In this document: one piece after another, positions 5,816 to 6,980 of the stretch
Layout of the letters: each line of letters starts with the position of its first letter
Numbering within the stretch: position 1 is the stretch's first letter
Assembly: GCA_015486895.1 (NCBI GenBank)
Contig: WFQT01000409.1
Span: forward strand, 1-6,980
Direction of reading: 5' to 3'
Length of the DNA stretch: 6,980 nt
Origin: Anaerolineae bacterium
GTDB lineage: Bacteria; Chloroflexota; Anaerolineae; JAADDB01
The notes under the pieces: model-generated
Database searches by the model: none
What the model was told of the DNA's origin: nothing
What the model saw: only the letters and a program-made list of their open reading frames with translations
Position numbers and translations under genes: made by a program

Positions 5816-6256
5816 CTACTCCTCCGAGGGAACTTCTTCCAATTCTTCTTCACCGCGAATCCGGGACCGGGCTTCTAGAGCAAGGAGTTCAGCCCGCTTG
5901 CGAGCGATTTGGAGTTTTTCCTGTACCGTAGTCAAAGCAGGGTTATCTTTCGCCTCAAGACCCGCCAGCTCCTGGCGCACGCGCGCCAGCATCGCCTGCA
6001 ACGATTCTTTGCCCTCACTCAGTCGTCTTTCTACTTCAGCACTGACTGCTGCCTGACGAGCAGCAATATCCGCCGCCGATGTTTCCGCCAGTTGTGACTT
6101 AAGAGCCTTCGCTTGTTCTTGGGCTGCCGATTGCAACTCTACAGCCCGTTCACCAACAGCGACACGTACTCTCTCGTTGTGCTGAAAAAAGTAGGCAGCC
6201 GCCGCCGCTCCCAACAAGCCACCGATGAGAAAATACATTGTCTTGTGTTCAGCCAT
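5816..6256 (-). CDS. YtxH-like small membrane-anchored coiled-coil protein
   Basis: The 146-residue protein begins with a short polar tail and one Gly/Ala-rich membrane segment (about residues 7-25, FLIGGLLGAAAAAYFF), followed by a long charged, alanine-rich helix (about 28-135) predicted to form a coiled coil, and an acidic tail. This is the architecture of YtxH-type proteins, which are common in general-stress regulons and have no established biochemical activity. The small-residue membrane helix suggests tight helix packing, with the helical part probably in the cytoplasm. Sequence similarity is low-complexity, so the family call rests on architecture and context. Start: ATG at 6256 with AAAGGAGG about six bases upstream. 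It follows the Usp gene by 35 bases and is followed at once by the possible 48-residue ORF. Confidence 0.7.
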   Translation of the reverse strand: MAEHKTMYFLIGGLLGAAAAAYFFQHNERVRVAVGERAVELQSAAQEQAKALKSQLAETSAADIAARQAAVSAEVERRLSEGKESLQAMLARVRQELAGLEAKDNPALTTVQEKLQIARKRAELLALEARSRIRGEEELEEVPSEE

Positions 6257-6291
6257 TTAACACCTCCTTTGATAACCTCTCCATAACGCAG

Positions 6292-6711
6292 TCAAGAAAT
6301 TACCAGAACCGGACGTTGCGTATTCCGCAATACGTGTAAACTTACACTGCCCAGTAAGTCTCTCGCCTGCGTCAGTCCGCGAGAACCAATAACGATAAGC
6401 TGAGCGTCAATCTCCTCCGCAACCCGCAAGATTTCCTCGACAGAGTTGCCTTCCCGTGTCAGGGTGTGGAGTTGAGTCAGTCCAATTGCCTCCATGTCGG
6501 CAACTGCCTCGCGTAGCAAATTCGTTGTCACCTCTTGCATTGCTCGGTTCAACAGCTCATAGCCATCCACGCTGGCGTACTGATCCAGCGGATCATACAC
6601 ATGCAGAACAGTGATCTCAGCGCCCTCCAGCCGGGCGACGTGTTCAGCATAAAGCAATGCCCGTTCCGCCGATGCAGAACTATCGTATGCTACCAGAATG
6701 CGCTTAAACAC
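6292..6711 (-). CDS. Universal stress protein (single UspA domain)
   Basis: This 139-residue protein is a complete single-domain Usp of normal length. It opens with FKRILVAYDSS, where Asp10 is the usual adenine-contacting acidic residue, and ends with the family-typical RPVLVIS strand. The nucleotide-binding loop is GSRG-X8-GS (109-122), one residue shorter than the canonical G-X2-G-X9-G-S/T, so ATP binding may be altered. Cytoplasmic and probably dimeric; role in stress endurance is inferred from the family. The start is GTG at 6711, chosen because GAGGAGG lies seven bases upstream and the protein then begins exactly at the first Usp beta-strand. It lies 32 bases after the sigma-like gene and 35 bases before the YtxH-like gene, consistent with one operon. 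Confidence 0.92.
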   Translation of the reverse strand: MFKRILVAYDSSASAERALLYAEHVARLEGAEITVLHVYDPLDQYASVDGYELLNRAMQEVTTNLLREAVADMEAIGLTQLHTLTREGNSVEEILRVAEEIDAQLIVIGSRGLTQARDLLGSVSLHVLRNTQRPVLVIS

Positions 6712-6743
6712 CGTCCAACCTCCTCACCCGCTCCGCTCAACTA

Positions 6744-6980
6744 TCACAGAGCCTTGTCTCGCTTAGACACCGCAGGTGTGTTGCGGCCCAAAAAGCGCCG
6801 CAATGCCTCCTGTGCCTGGGTAATGGCCTGTTTCACTTCAGCCACGGTCTGCCCTTGCCGGGCAGCAATTTCCTCCGCAGTCTCACCATCAACGCTATAG
6901 CGGGCAAACATCTCACGCACTTTCGGCGTCAAAGACGCTAACGCCGAAGCCAATGGCTCGGCAATCTCCCATCTCAGCAA
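6744..6980 (-). CDS. Sigma-70 region 4-like helix-turn-helix protein, C-terminal part (cut by the window)
   Basis: The last 78 codons of a gene entering from the right edge. Residues about 17-64 resemble sigma-70 region 4: LTPKVREMFARY, then DGETAEEIAARQGQTVAEVKQ as the helix-turn-helix, then a helix with the ALRRF ending typical of ECF and related sigma factors (compare L-P-R-vF-L-y-eg-s-EEIA-G-s-tVk-A-e-LR). The true start is outside the window; the TTG at 6980 is simply the first codon seen. It could be a sigma factor's C-terminus or a region-4-only DNA-binding regulator. It is upstream of, and probably co-transcribed with, the stress genes, so it may direct their expression. Function beyond DNA binding is inference. 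Confidence 0.7.
   Translation of the reverse strand: MLRWEIAEPLASALASLTPKVREMFARYSVDGETAEEIAARQGQTVAEVKQAITQAQEALRRFLGRNTPAVSKRDKAL

Noticed and set aside
1..6980. Search for CRISPR arrays, tRNAs, insertion sequences, phage or toxin-antitoxin genes.
   Set aside because: I saw no regularly spaced repeats, cloverleaf-like sequence, transposase, integrase or recognisable defence gene.

Overview
The window holds seven genes (two cut by its edges), one possible 48-residue small gene, and four gene-free gaps of about 190-255 bases. The protein set suggests a bacterium with an anaerobic or facultative lifestyle: a CNNM/HlyC-CorC type membrane protein, MiaB, ferredoxin-linked indolepyruvate oxidoreductase and universal stress proteins. 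Some wording in the MiaB and stress proteins reminds me of Chloroflexota (Anaerolineae-like), but that is a guess; nothing here fixes the phylum. There is no tRNA, rRNA, CRISPR array, transposase or integrase, and the region looks like an ordinary chromosome.

Layout. Positions 1-458 (minus) are the N-terminal membrane part of a DUF21/CNNM-family protein. It is divergent from miaB (651-2030, plus), and the 192-base gap between them carries a plausible promoter for each direction. miaB converges on iorB (2224-2817, minus). Between these two lies a long imperfect inverted repeat (2111-2200) that looks like a member of a dispersed intergenic repeat family.

The rest of the window reads on the minus strand. 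iorA (2838-4649) and iorB form a two-gene operon for the two subunits of indolepyruvate:ferredoxin oxidoreductase, which oxidises aryl pyruvates from aromatic amino acids to acyl-CoA and reduced ferredoxin. The iorA leader contains a strong G-quadruplex motif close to its ribosome binding site. Upstream is a clear intrinsic terminator (4815-4850) that closes a separate minus-strand stress cluster.

That cluster, in transcription order, is: the C-terminal part of a sigma-70 region 4-like HTH protein (6744-6980), a single-domain universal stress protein (6292-6711), a small membrane-anchored coiled-coil protein of YtxH type (5816-6256), a possible 48-residue ORF with an excellent ribosome binding site (5667-5813), and a cysteine-rich/zinc-ribbon protein fused to a second universal stress domain (4904-5578). 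The fusion protein, the small ORF and the structured stretch between them are the least ordinary parts of the window.
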